NCBI GenBank assembly: GCA_963377175.1
Contig: CAUJNA010002124.1
Location: 1-64,000 of the forward strand
Length of the DNA: 64,000 bases
Direction of reading: 5' to 3'
Source: Effrenium voratum
Taxonomy: Eukaryota; Sar; Dinophyceae; Suessiales; Symbiodiniaceae
Every line of letters starts with the position of its first letter. Position 1 is the first letter of the stretch. The position numbers were made by a program, and so were the translations under genes. The notes beneath the pieces are model-generated. The model saw nothing but the letters and a program-made list of their open reading frames with translations. It was not told the DNA's origin and searched no databases. This document shows positions 10,001 through 20,880 of the stretch, one piece after another.

Positions 10001-11700
10001 CCGACCAGCTCGCACCCGAGCTGCCTCCCGAGGCCCCGCCGGGAGACTCAGCACCCGCACCAGTGACTTCTCAAGACGCACCGCCGGCAAATCCAGAGAC
10101 TGCCTCAATCGCGGTACCAAAGCCTCGCCCTTCGCCGTCAGCTCCGAATTGGCCCAACGCTCCGGACTTGCCAGACGATGCCCTTCCGGCTAAGCAAGAG
10201 GTGGCTCCCAAGGCTGCACCCAAGCCAAGACCATTGCCTTCGGAGCCACAGAGGCCTCCGCCCGGGCCCCCGCCCAAGGCAGCCCCTGCGACTGGCCCCC
10301 GCGCCTTCGTCCGGGTTCCATGAGCCCAGGCCTGATCTGCAGTACTTGGGCCTTGCACCGGCGCCTCTGTACACGTGGGACGGCAGCTGGTGGATGAACT
10401 TCTATGACCTGCCTTTCAGCCCCCCCACGTGTGCCACACGCATTGACAAAGAACATCACGCCTTCAGCATTGACTCCTGCTGGAAACGCAATGAACGGCA
10501 GTCTTACCGCAAGCCCGCGCAGCCCTGGCCAAAGCCCTCCCAGCCGCAGGAGAACACACGCGCTATCGCCCAACTGGAGCAGTGTGCGCAAATTCCCTAT
10601 GCGACTGCCCTGCACTATGAAGGCTGCGCGAGTAGGGGGAGTCGCTAAAGCGTGGTACCTGGACAACCAATCCCGAGTGTGCTGCGCACTGCCTTGTGCG
10701 TCATCACCCTGCCCTTTCCACTCAGCCTGCGGCCGCATCATCAACGACAGGATTCCCCTGTGCGAGGATACGCGCACTTCGCACTATTGCAGCCGGTGCT
10801 ATGAATCCATGCAACCCAATGTCGCCATGTACTGATGCCTTGCCCTGTGCCTGATCGCGCAACTCAGCTTCAGGAGGGCCGCGCAGTGCGCACTTTTCCT
10901 TTTCCTGTTTAATAAGAACTGTCTTCTGTAAAGCCTTGGTCTTGTTTGCAACCCATCGCCTTCCTTGTGCAGCCTGCACAGTGCGTTGGCCCTCCTTACG
11001 ACCGCTCCGTATGCAGCAGATGCAGGAAAACAGGCATAGTCATGTTGTACCACCCATCCGCCCTAATATTGCGGACTGATCATGACTCTGCTGCGGCGCA
11101 GGTACACCAACGAGCCTTCTGGTCAACACCTCAGACGGTCGCGTGTACGTATGCCACCCTCTTGACCTGCATGCATTTAGGCTCGATGCCTTACCGCAGC
11201 AAACAATTCTGGGGGAGAGCGTTTTCATTCTCCCCCGATGGCCTTTCAGAAGAAATGGCAGAAGACCGCCCGGCCTTTTGCCCACACCAGTTGTCAGGCC
11301 CTCTGTTCGTACGCCCTGCAACTGCCGCCGATTCTACATCGCCGAGAACGACTGCCAAGGCCAACCCAGAGCTCGGCTTGCCCTCAGGCAAGGAACATGG
11401 CAGTCGGTTCAGACCTTACCCAGTGCGCGCTCATGTCAGTGATCTCCGCTTTCAGCTGCGGAGCCACTCAGCACTGCCTCATTGCCCCAGGCCTTCAGTA
11501 GCAAATCAGAGACCAGGGTGCCCAGTTCCAGAGTGCATGGCTAGACCCTTTTTCTTGCCCTCTGCCCAAAACGCCCTGCAGGCCTTGGCCTCGCAGTATA
11601 GCCTTGCAGTCACACATCAGCCAGGAACGCACAGACCAGGTTCGATCCCTGCTCAGCCCGCCAATCACAGTAAAGCCTGTCCGCCCACCTGAGCCCTCTT
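7059..11700 (+). other. Retroelement 5' region, no recognisable protein
   Basis: This stretch has many short ORFs in all plus frames and a strikingly frequent GCCTTG word. A proline/alanine-rich ORF starts at an ATG at 9,865 and ends at 10,323. A cysteine-rich ORF at about 10,404-10,835 has CxxC-type pairs near its end. Neither matches a family I know. They may be remnants of the element's own protein or low-complexity spacer. I would not call a gene here. Confidence 0.4.
7600..8330 (+). repeat. ~127-bp tandem repeats, about six copies
   Basis: The landmark GTCATGCATTCTTGAGT(C/T)CG recurs at about 7,607, 7,735, 7,862, 7,990, 8,113 and (diverged) 8,223. The period is 127-128 bp, shrinking to 123 and 110. 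Each unit also carries TTGCGCCGCGAGCCCTTGGC and CTCCTCCGGGACCT. It lies inside the retroelement. Confidence 0.85.
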
Positions 11701-11766
11701 CTACTGCTCAGCTGCAAGCCACGCTGAAGGACAAGCCGCCTTTTTCTCACCTTTGTAAATCAGTGC

Positions 11767-13091
11767 GTGGGTGATTTGATGAGCCTTACCCTGGCCCATC
11801 TTTCAGATTTCATCGCAGGCCAGGTGTCTCAAGCAGAGGGCCGCACGGCACTCAAATGCAGCGCCATCATGATGAGCAAGGCCCTGTCTTGGTTTGCGCG
11901 CATTGGGCAGATATCAAGCCTGCTAGACTTGATGGGTAGTCCCTTAATCAAGTCCTTTGCCTACAACCCTAAACCACACGATCGACGGGAAGCCTTGCCT
12001 TTGCCACTGGCTATACTTGCCGCATGGGAGGAACACATAGTTTCTCCCGCTTGCACGCCCGCCGTGGGCCTGTTACTAGGCGCCCTGCTTTTGTGCGCCC
12101 ATTGCAGCCTAAGATTTGGGGACACTCAGAGAATCAAGCCCTCCGCTCTCTCGCTGTCTGCGCAGGCACTTCGTGGCCTGTGTTGGGCCACCAAGACAAC
12201 TTGCCAGGGACAGCCCTTCGCATGCTTGCCTTTCGGTTTCCGAGTCAAGCTTTAGACGCCACCCACGCCGAATGGGGAGATTCGTTTGTGCCCGACTTCA
12301 TTTTGCCCTGCGTTCCAAACCTGGAGTCTCACGCATGCCCCAGCCTTTCGCGTCCGATGTCCTATTTGCAAGCACTGGTATGCCTTCGCTGGGCCATACA
12401 GTTGCCGTGGAAATCGGAAGGCGGCCAGCTGGTCACCCAGCACGAGGCATCCTCGTTTACCCTTCACAGCCTTAAATGCGCATTACTCAGTGCTGCAGCG
12501 CAGCTACGCCTTCCGGAAGACAGCTTCAGGGACACCATCGCCTCTCGTCCGCACTGCTGTGCAGCAGGGACGACACCATAGAAGCCTTGTGGGTGCAGTC
12601 TGAGCTCACCTCCGCCATCAGACGGGGCTGGAGACCCCCTCGACCAGGGGGGGCAGCACCCAACCGTGGAACCAGCCTTTCAGGTTCTGCAGGGCAGCCC
12701 TCCTAGCCATTTAAAGCTTCAGAGCCTCTTGTGCCACAGGGAGGTGGACAATTTGTTGTCCACAGCCCTGGATGCAGATGAGGAAGCACTCGCAGTGGCA
12801 AGAGCCGCCTTGGAATCTTCGGAGGCCGAATCCGAAGAAGAACCACCAGATGAGCAGGCGTGCTCACCAGATCTCTCGCCTTGCACGCAGGCGCCAGCCC
12901 TTGCAGTCGATTCAATTGGCATTCGCCTTGTGCCCTGGGGATCCGTGCATGCCGTGCAGTGCACTCACGGCAACTCAGTACAGACAGCTTGCGGCTTGCG
13001 TCTAAAGCATTGCTCGTACCCTGTGCATCAGATTCATCCAGACATGCAGCTCTGCAAACGCAAGGCATGCATGGCCGTGCTGCTAAAATAA
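11767..13091 (+). pseudogene. Tyrosine recombinase (dinoflagellate YR retroelement type), frameshifted
   Basis: Three frames must be joined: 11,767-~12,250, ~12,200-12,570 and 12,530-~12,700, then the C-terminal part 12,666-13,091. Visible landmarks are LRFGD with the first catalytic arginine, a WATKTT turn, HSLK in the H-x-x-R/K box, and CSRDDT at the end of the core. In this family, as I recall it, the last motif reads YSRDDT, with Y as the likely nucleophile; here it is Cys. The tail has an acidic linker and a closing CKRKAC motif. Integrase-type DNA cutting and joining in the nucleus is the family role. Two frameshifts and the Tyr-to-Cys change mean that this copy is inactive. Confidence 0.7.
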
Positions 13092-13184
13092 GCTGTTCAT
13101 GCCCTGCCTTGACGCACACAGCACAGCCGAATCGACACGATTCGATAACTTAGGTATGCCTTTTGAGAGGTCGGCGACTCAGCA

Positions 13185-14398
13185 GTGCTCAAGCGCCGGT
13201 CATCCGCACTGACTGTACACATTTCGCAGCTATCCTTTTTCCTCTCAAACAAGCCCTCCAAGCATGCATTGCTGATGCACATGGATCGCGATCGGCTACA
13301 GGACGTCCTGGCAGAAGCCCGGGTCCCTGAAGGCCTGCAGGACCTCGTTTTGAGAGGTTTTGACCTTCTGACTTCGCCTTCGCCTTCCCCAACATTGCAG
13401 ACTTGCAGCCTTTCATAGTTTCTGCCAGGGACTTCTGGACAGCCAACAACATAGAGGATCCAGAATCTAGTGTGGCAGCAGCGCGCCTTAGGAAAGCCCT
13501 AGCCGAGTGCCATCGGCTCAGCCTGCGCTCAGAGCCTCCCGAACCGGCCGCCAGCTCCGGGTCTCCACGCGCGCCAGAGCACAAGCCTGGTAGAGACCTT
13601 CAAATCCAATTACCCCGGTGAGCTGCTGGACGCGGACACCACGCCGTCCATCCGCCTTCTGAGCCTTGCGCACGAAGGCCTGAAGCCCGGGCAGTCCCTG
13701 AAATGGGTGCCCTGGCAGTATCGCCTTTCATCACGGCAGTACCAGGAACGCATGGAAGCAAAGTCGGCCCGAGCAGTGCGCTCAGAGTTACAGCTCCTGA
13801 GTCAGGCCTTCTTTGACGACACACCGGAGGTGTCCGTGGAGCACCACTCGCTGTCAGCGGGGTGGCTCACCCGCATCCAGACCGTGTTTTGCAATGCCCT
13901 GGCCCTGTGCCAAGCAGCGCACCTGTCGAACCTCAAGGCCTTCGACAAGAAAATAGCCGACCTGTGTCTCACACAGCCAGATCCTAACCTAGGCCTTCGT
14001 ACGGTGAATAATCAAGAGCTTCTGTCAGCTGATCGCAAGCTCTGGGCAGACGCACATGAGATGTGCGCAGCCTCCTACAGCTGCGCCCAAAAATGTCCAA
14101 GCCATCCGTGCCAGCACCACCACGCCCTGCAACACCAAGGCAAAGGGGATGCAAGCGCGACCTTAAGCCAGCCCGCACGCCTTCACGCCCCACCAAGAAA
14201 GGCAAGGGGAAGTCCAAAGGAGCCTCGCCTTCGCCAAAACCCAAGGCAGAGTGGTGCACTACCTATAAAGGGCGCGAGGTCTGCCGGCGCTACCAGACGG
14301 GCAGTTGCACTAATGACCAGTGCCCTTTCGCCCACGTGTGCGCCATAGTAGGCTGCCAGCAAAAGCACCCCGCCATGGATCACAATAAACACACGTGA
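13185..14398 (+). pseudogene. Gag-like protein with CCCH zinc finger
   Basis: A coding-like stretch in shifting plus frames: 13,185-13,418, then 13,403-13,621, then about 13,600-14,060, then 14,063-14,398. The third part contains a helix-rich stretch beginning YPGELLDADT. The last part is a basic K/R/P-rich linker followed by C-x7-C-x4-C-x4-H-type spacing (CRRYQTGSCTNDQC, then FAH) and a second Cys/His cluster ending near HPAMDH. This matches the nucleic-acid-binding finger of dinoflagellate retroelement gag regions. It ends at TGA 14,396-14,398. Confidence 0.6.
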
Positions 14399-14499
14399 AA
14401 CAGCCCGGATCTTGGACCGGCGCAGGATCGGGCAGCCATGCCTCCGCCCCACGGCGGGCCTCGCGTGCCGTCTTCACCATTGCATGTGCCAGGGGACAC

Positions 14500-14690
14500 T
14501 GCCCTGACTCCAGCCTTGCCGCCTTCTGGGCTCACGCTCACAATGTGCTGCTGCAGCCGACGCACGTTCCAGGAAGGTGCAATGATTGGGCTGACGATCT
14601 CAGCAGAGGTCGGTTGGCACGATTCAGCCATCGCCCAGAAAGTCGCATACGCTTCAGCCCTGCAAGCCTAGCAATGTCAGGCCAAGGCAT
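14500..14690 (+). pseudogene. RNase H tail of a reverse transcriptase
   Basis: In one plus frame the residues HVPGRCNDWADDLSRG appear, the usual end of retroelement RNase H (HIPGxxNxxADxLSR). The catalytic D of ADDLSR is kept. It follows the CCCH finger by only about 120 bp, where a full reverse transcriptase of several hundred codons would be expected, so the polymerase domain has been deleted. The part to 14,975 has no recognisable domain. Confidence 0.6.
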
Positions 14691-15022
14691 TCAACTGTGT
14701 CCGATGCATGCGCCCTGGCGCCCGGAGCATTTGGCAGCAGCCTCCGTCACTGCTTCACCAGCCTGATTTGCATCCCGACATGCCTTGCGACCGAATGGCC
14801 ATCGTCGCCCTGAGCCAGAACAACTGGCAACGTCAGCCAGCCGCTTACTCAAGCCGCTCTGACCGAAAAAAGTGCAGACACAGCGTAACAGGCTGCTCAC
14901 AGCCCAGCGTGCATGGTCACGCTAGCATTTGCCCTGCCAGGTACAACCCCACTCTGAAGGGCGGGTGATGAGGCCTGCGGCCCAGCGGGCTCGCTTATAC
15001 CGGGGTTGCCTGAAACACTGAA

Positions 15023-16211
15023 GGGGGGGTCAATGCGCCTCCTGTTCCAGGCGCACCAGTGCCCTGGAAGCAGTGCTACTTTCAGCAATCCCGGTAAAAA
15101 GAACTGCGGCCGCTTCGGACGAGCTTTGTTCTTTTGGGGTTTCATGTTTGGGTTCAAGCTAGGAGCAGTGCAACATGCCTTAACGCTTAGGGTTTCTTTT
15201 CCCTTGTGTTTAGGGCATGTTGTGAATCGAACTACGCGTTGGCCGTTTTGCTCCTAGCCTTGACCCAAACCTGCGGTTTCATTTTGAAACCCACCCACCC
15301 ACCCTGCACTGCCCTATACCAGGCTCTGCAGGTATAGGTAGCAGACGCTCTGCACTTTCATGGGTGGCCTCCGGGCCTTTTGGTCTCCGGACCAGGTCTC
15401 CGGACCAACTTTGGTCTCCGGACCTCGAGTCTCCGGACTTTCGGTCTCCGGACCTTGGGGCGTGGGCACGCATGCCGCGCCCCTCAAGCACTGCATTTAT
15501 ATGCAAGGACACGCATTGTCTTGCCTTTTCACATTTCGGGGGGTCAATGTGCCTCCTGTTCCAGGCGCACCAGTGCCCTGGAAGCAGTGCTACTTTCAGC
15601 AATCCCGGTAAAAAGAACTGCGGCCGCTTCGGATGAGCTTTGTTCTTTTGGGGTTTCATGTTTGGGTTCAAGCTAGGAGCAGTGCAACATGCCTTAACGC
15701 TTAGGGTTTCTTTTCCCTTGTGTTTAGGGCATGTTGTGAATCGAACTACGCGTTGGCCGTTTTGCTCCTAGCCTTGACCCAAACCTGCGGTTTCATTTTG
15801 AAACCCACCCACCCACCCTGCACTGCCCTATACCAGGCTCTGCAGGTATAGGTAGCAGACGCTCTGCACTTTCATGGGTGGCCTCCGGGCCTTTTGGTCT
15901 CCGGACCAGGTCTCCGGACCAACTTTGGTCTCCGGCCTCGAGTCTCCGGACTTTCGGTCTCCGGACCTTGGGGCGTGGGCACGCGTGCCGTGCCCCTCAA
16001 GCACTGCACGTATATGCAAGGACACGCATTGTCTTGCCTTTTCACATTTCGGGGGGTCAATGTGCCTCCTGTTCCAGGCGCACCAGTGCCCTGGAAGCAG
16101 TGCTACTTTCAGCAATCCCGGTAAAAAGAACTGCGGCCGCTTCGGATGAGCTTTGTTCTTTTGAGGTTTCATGTTTGGGTTCAAGCTAGGAGCAGTGCAA
16201 CATGCCTTAAC
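15023..16211 (+). repeat. 513/514-bp tandem units at the retroelement right end
   Basis: Units run 15,023-15,536, 15,537-16,049 and a partial 16,050-16,211, each starting GGGGGGTCAATG. Each full unit includes the 105-bp direct repeat (15,186-15,290; 15,700-15,804), a (CCCA)n stretch and a cluster of the word GGTCTCCGGACC (15,380-15,455; 15,894-15,968). Near-identity between units suggests recent duplication. Confidence 0.9.
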
Positions 16212-16394
16212 TTTTACATGGTAGGGAAGAGCTCAAAGAGTGAGAAGAAGAATGCAACCGCATGGGGGCAGTGCGTCGTCGTTCGGGTGTAGTTTGCCAG
16301 GTGTGCAGCCTGGACAACAAAATCATGCGGGAGGAACCGCTCCCAACAAGTTCCACAGACTCAGCAAGGTGGAAACGCTGGAAGTGGTACAAGC

Positions 16395-17113
16395 GTGGAG
16401 TTGTTGATGCAGACAGTTCAGGCTACACTGGCTATAGTGCAACAGCAGAATCAGATGATGACTGCGCAGATGGAGCAGAGTTCAAAGTTCCAAGAGGAGC
16501 TGCGACAAGCAAAGGAGAGATTCGACCGCGGAGGAAGTTTGACGAGTCAAGCAGATCCAAGCAGCAGTGCACCAGGAGCAGGAGGATCGGCCGGAAGACC
16601 CATGGACTCAAAGTGGTTACCACCCATGCCGGTAGCTGCGCATGGCAAGTGGCATTCAAGGGTGCAGGAGATTTCTGGTTTTATTTCTTGGCTGGAAGCG
16701 TTCACGTCGTGGGTTTCTTTGTTGCATGAGAAGTATGCAGATGAGATTCGACATGTGGTGCCTTCGTCGAATTCATGGACATACAGGCAAGGAGTCAAAG
16801 GTTGATGTACCTCATCAAGCAGGCGTTCGCTGGATGTGCACGTGTTGACCAACCGCTGAAATCAGAGTTTCCTTTGCAAGAAGTCAGCGGGTATGAGGCC
16901 ATTAAAAGATTTTTAGGGGAGTTTTCCTTGCAATCCAGGGCTGATGCTTTGCATTATCGACAGCAGGTTATGGGCTATGAGGCTGCGGACAACGGTCGAG
17001 TTCTGGAAGTGGCGAGGTCGATTGAAGCAGAAGTGCATCAGTTTCATACTATGATTCTGGCGCGCCGAGCGGTGGCAAATGTAACGAGCCAGATTTGCGG
17101 CTGTTGTGTCTAA
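16395..17113 (+). pseudogene. Copia-type gag fragment
   Basis: The first ORF is 16,395-16,805: a Gln/Met-rich coiled-coil start, then a Trp-containing segment (ISGFISWLEAF). After one frameshift near 16,770 the reading continues to 17,113 with QARSQRLMYLIKQAF and an RADALHYR helix. This series is typical of the Copia-like gag proteins common in dinoflagellate genomes. No protease, integrase or reverse transcriptase follows. The ORF ends in ICGCCV and is then replaced by G/C-run repeats. It lies directly after the right border of the recombinase element. Confidence 0.6.
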
Positions 17114-17329
17114 GGAATCTTTTTCAAGAAGTTTAGAATCATGAGCATTTGGGTCACCGTGTTCCAGTGCCCGCTGCTTTCCACCTTTGCCTTTGCCCCC
17201 GGAGAGGTTTTCTTGCTCCAGCAGTCTTTGGAAAAATGTCCACCCTTACATCTGCGTCAGAACATCAAGACCCGAGTGCCGTTTAACGGATAGTGCCCGC
17301 AGATGTGGCGCTGGACTTTTTCAGGTCTG

Positions 17330-18930
17330 TCCCGCACCCCCCCCCCTCACCCTCTTAAAGGGGGGGGGGGTCCTCCACCACCCCCCCCCCTTACCAGGCA
17401 AACCCCCCCCCCTACCTTAAAGAAGGGGGGGTTGTCCCCCCCCCCCCCGGGGGGGGGGAGGTCCACCACCACCCCCCCCCCCCCTGCGCAGCAAGGGTTT
17501 GGGTTTGCGCCACCCCCCCCCCCAACGGGGGGGGTACCACCACCCCCCCCCCCACCTTGACCAGCTGTGCAGCTAAATGTTGGTGCCACATGTGAGCAGG
17601 GGTGCAACTAAATCTTGCTACAAAAAATCTTCAAAAGTGGCGGGTTTCTATGATGTTTCAAAGGTGAAGGTGTGATGATTCAAAGAGGGCGGGCGGATGT
17701 TCGAAGTGATGATTCGAGTAGAGGCGCAGTTAAAGCTTGTTGCAAAATGTACTAAGTAGCGGGGGGGTTGGGGGGCGCGGCAGCCCCCCCCATGATGCTC
17801 GAAGAAGAGCTTGTTGCCAAATGTCCTAAGTAGCGGCGGGGTTGGGGGGGCCGCCCCCCCCATGATGCTCGAAGAAGTGATGATTCAAATAGGCGTGCGA
17901 TGCAACCTAGATGGAACATCAAGGAGTGATGATTCAAAGAGGGCGGGCGGATGTTCGAAGTGATGATTCGAGTAGGGGCGCATCTAAATCTTGGTGCCAA
18001 ATGTACCAAGTAGCGGGGAGGTGCGGTCAATCCCTGCAACAAATCTGAAAAAGCAGCCGGGGGGATTCAAAGAGGGCGGGCGGATGTTCGAAGTGATGAT
18101 TCGAGTAGAGGCGCAGTTAAAGCTTGTTGCCAAATGTACTCAGTAGCGGGGAGTTGGGGGGGGCGGCAGGCCCCCCCATGATGCTCGAAGAAGAGCTTGT
18201 TGCCAAATGTACTAAGCGGCGGGGGGGTTGGGGGGGCGGCAGCCCCCCCCATGATGCTCGAAGAAGAGCTTGTTGCCAAATGTACTAAGTGGCGGGGGGG
18301 GTTTTGGGGGGGCGTCAGGCCCCCCCTCAGGACACCCTAAAAAACCCTAAGAAGCTATGATGCAAATGAGGCGGCCAATGCAAATTCTTTTTTTCAAGGG
18401 TGAAGGAGTGATGATGCAAAGATTGCGGGCGGATGTTCGGAGAAATGCTTCGAGCAGGGGCGCAGCAAAATATTGTTGCCAAATGTATGCTCGAAGAAGA
18501 GCTTGTTGCCAAATGTACTAAGTGGCGGGGGGCTCGAAGAAGCGATGATTCAATTAGGCGCGCAATGCAAATTCTTTATTTTTCAAGGGTGAAGGTGTGA
18601 TGATTCAAAGAGGGCGGGCGGATGTTCGAAGTGATGATTCGAGTAGAGGCGCAGTTAAAGCTTGTTGCCAAATGTACTAAGTAGCGGGGGGGTGGGGGGG
18701 GCGGCAGCCCCCCCATGATGCTCGAAGAAGCGATGATTCAATTAGGCGCGCAATGCAAATTCTGTTTTCAAGGGTGAAGGAGTGATGATTCAAAGAGGGC
18801 GGGCGGATGTTCGAAGTGATGATTCGAGTAGAGGCGCAGTTAAAGCTTGTTGCCAAATGTACTCAGTAGCGGGGGGGTTGGGGGGGGGCGGCAGCCCCCC
18901 CCATGATGCTCGAAGAAGAGCTTGTTGCCA
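17330..18930. repeat. G-run/C-run hairpin array
   Basis: Poly-C/poly-G runs (17,330-17,560) lead into about six diverged units with the landmarks GATTCAAAGAGGGCGGGCGG, GCTTGTTGCCAAATGTACT, AAGTAGCGGGGGGGTTGG and a C7-8 run before ATGATGCTCGAAGAA. In each unit GGGGGG and CCCCCC lie within about 15 bp and can pair. Landmarks recur near 17,672, 17,927, 18,063, 18,412, 18,598 and 18,783. The same family occurs in reverse orientation at 49,020-49,565 and as a single hairpin near 31,685. Confidence 0.85.
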
Positions 18931-19400
18931 AATTTACTAAGCAGCTAGCAGCAGTCGTTTCGGGTGGTCCACAGTCTTCTTCTCAGGCAAGCCCGAAAAG
19001 TGGTGACGGAAATGGAAATGGAGGGGGTGGTGGTGGTGGTTGCGTGGGTAGTGGTTGTGGGGGGGGGGGGGTGGTGGTGGTGGTGATCATAGTTGGGCGG
19101 GGGGGGGGGGGGGGGGGGTTCTAAGCGAGGAAAAGATGGGGGGGGGGGGGGGGGGGTTCTAGCAAAGGAAAAATTGGTGGGGGGGGGGGGGGGTGTGGTT
19201 CTAGTGAAGAAAGAAAAAGATGTGCGAGCAGGGGGGGAGGGGGGGGGGGGGGGGGGGGGGGGGGTGGTGGGAGGTGGCGGGGGTTTTGGGGTTGGGGTTA
19301 GACATTGAGGTGAGTCAAAAGGTAAGAAGGGGGGGGGGGGTGGTGGTGGTGACTGGAAGCAACGCAGCGAGAGGGGGGGGGGGGGGGTGGTGGTGCTGAC
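18930..19400 (+). repeat. Poly-G / GGT-rich tract
   Basis: Long G runs are broken by T, A or short islands encoding K/E/S. A short coding-like piece before it (18,903-19,015: VAKFTKQLAAVV then Ser/Gln) may be the continuation of the Copia gag, with glycine codons expanded into G runs. Reading frames here are not reliable and base calls may be wrong. Confidence 0.6.
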
Positions 19401-19520
19401 GCCTGACCTTCGTGGTGATCACGCCTGAAAAACAGGAACTCTCGTTTAACGGCAGATGGTGCATAATGTCCCGGGTCGTGGTGGCAGATTTGACATTCAA
19501 TGTTTTGAGTCCATGACAGG

Positions 19521-20156
19521 ATGGCAAACCATTCTCGGAAAGCCCTGGACCGAGGATGGTGGGCCGTGTCGGATGTGAAGGTGAAAGATGATCCAGTTGC
19601 GATGGAAGTTGATGCTCTGAAGAGGGCAAACAAGTTGAATGCAGAGGTTGAGAGGGATAAGGTTTCACCAGGTGAGAAAGCTTGTGAAGTTGAGCGGGAC
19701 CTCGACGACAAGGAATGCCCCTGCCACCGCGGAGTGGGGTCGGCGGAGACTCAGAAGAAGGAAACACAGCAGTGTCGCTCTGCTCTTCTCATCCGCCCGG
19801 TCTCGGAAACGTCGGCGGTGAAAAAGGAAACGAGGTCTGAGGTTCGAACTAACAAGTTTCGGGGAATCTCGGACGGACCACTTTCGTATCTCGTCCGAAG
19901 CGTGTGTAGCGCCATGGACAGCGATCCTGGAGTGGTGGAAGCCCAGAGTGAGGCCACGACGATCGATCGAGGTCAGGCGGAGAGTCCCTCGCAAACGTTG
20001 CGCGGTCTAGGAAAAGGCAAACAGGTGAATAAGAGCCAAGTGAAGCCGAAGAGTCAAGTGAAGCAATTGGTTACTGATGAACCCTTGAAGGATTTTTTGA
20101 GAGGCGAAGGAAACAAGGTTTCAGATGAGGGTGCAGGACTTGAGGCGAAAGGCTGA
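19521..20156 (+). pseudogene. Charged ORF, probable retroelement remnant
   Basis: 211 codons from an ATG at 19,521, ending at TGA 20,154-20,156. Rich in K, E, V and S, with a single PCHRG segment and no known domain. It lies downstream of the Copia gag remnant in the same orientation and may be the rest of that polyprotein. The composition is coding-like, unlike the flanking repeats. Identity unknown. Confidence 0.35.
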
Positions 20157-20385
20157 GAAAGGTAAAGGTGTTGGGACACCCTTGGAGGGTGTGGTAGGAT
20201 CAGGTGAATGTTTCCAATTTGTGTCTGTGCTGAGGTCAGGACGTGCGGTGAGCGCAGAGTGCCTGCAATTGCCTGAGCACGAGACAGGTTCAAGGGTTAG
20301 GTCAGGTAGTGTGAGAGTACATGAGGCAGGTTCACATGTGAGGTCAGTCAGCATGAGTCAAATTAGGAAGGTAGGCCAAAGGTCT

Positions 20386-20683
20386 CCAGGAAGCGACCTC
20401 GTCCTGCTTGCGAAGAATCCGAGAGCTAACGTGCTCAGGGAGCCCCGTGCCTGCGCTATAGCGACCCCTCGATTTGCGGTTTGGCAATTTGCCCCGTAGC
20501 AGCTTTTGTTTCGCAAGGCGAGCCCCTTTTTGGAACCCTCAGTCGTTCGGTCGGTCGTCGTCGTCGGTCGTCGTCGTCGTCGTCCTCGTCGTCGGTCGTC
20601 GTTCGTCGTCGGTCGTCGTTTGGTTGGTCGTCGTCGGTCGGTCGGTCGGTCGGTCGGTCGGTCGGTCGGTCGGTGTCGTCGTT

Positions 20684-20718
<35 letters not shown>

Positions 20719-20847
20719 GTTGTCGTCGTCGTCGCCGTCGTCGGCGTCGCGGTCGTCGTTGTTCGGTCGGTCGTTGTCGGTCGCGTTGTCGTCGTCGCCG
20801 TCGTCTGCGTCGCGGTCGTCGTCGTTCGGTCGCTCGTCGTTGGTCGA

Positions 20848-20880
<33 letters not shown>

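Larger units (their letters stand above)
6941..16211 (+). mobile_element. Decayed DIRS/Ngaro-like tyrosine-recombinase retroelement
   Basis: A 105-bp direct repeat (6,941-7,045; 15,186-15,290; 15,700-15,804) brackets about 8 kb. Inside, in plus orientation, lie unrecognised low-complexity ORFs (7.06-11.7 kb), a frameshifted tyrosine recombinase (11.77-13.09 kb), a gag-like region ending in a CCCH finger (13.2-14.4 kb) and a short RNase H tail (14.5-14.7 kb). The right end is a tandem 513/514-bp unit carrying the repeat. Split direct repeats plus a tyrosine recombinase and an RT/RNase H remnant fit the DIRS order rather than an LTR element. Most of the reverse transcriptase is missing, so the copy is dead. 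Right border: the last partial unit stops at 16,211. Confidence 0.7.

Noticed and set aside
6941..15290. LTR retrotransposon
   Set aside because: The terminal repeats are only 105 bp, lack TG...CA ends and a primer-binding site, and the element encodes a tyrosine recombinase rather than a DDE integrase.
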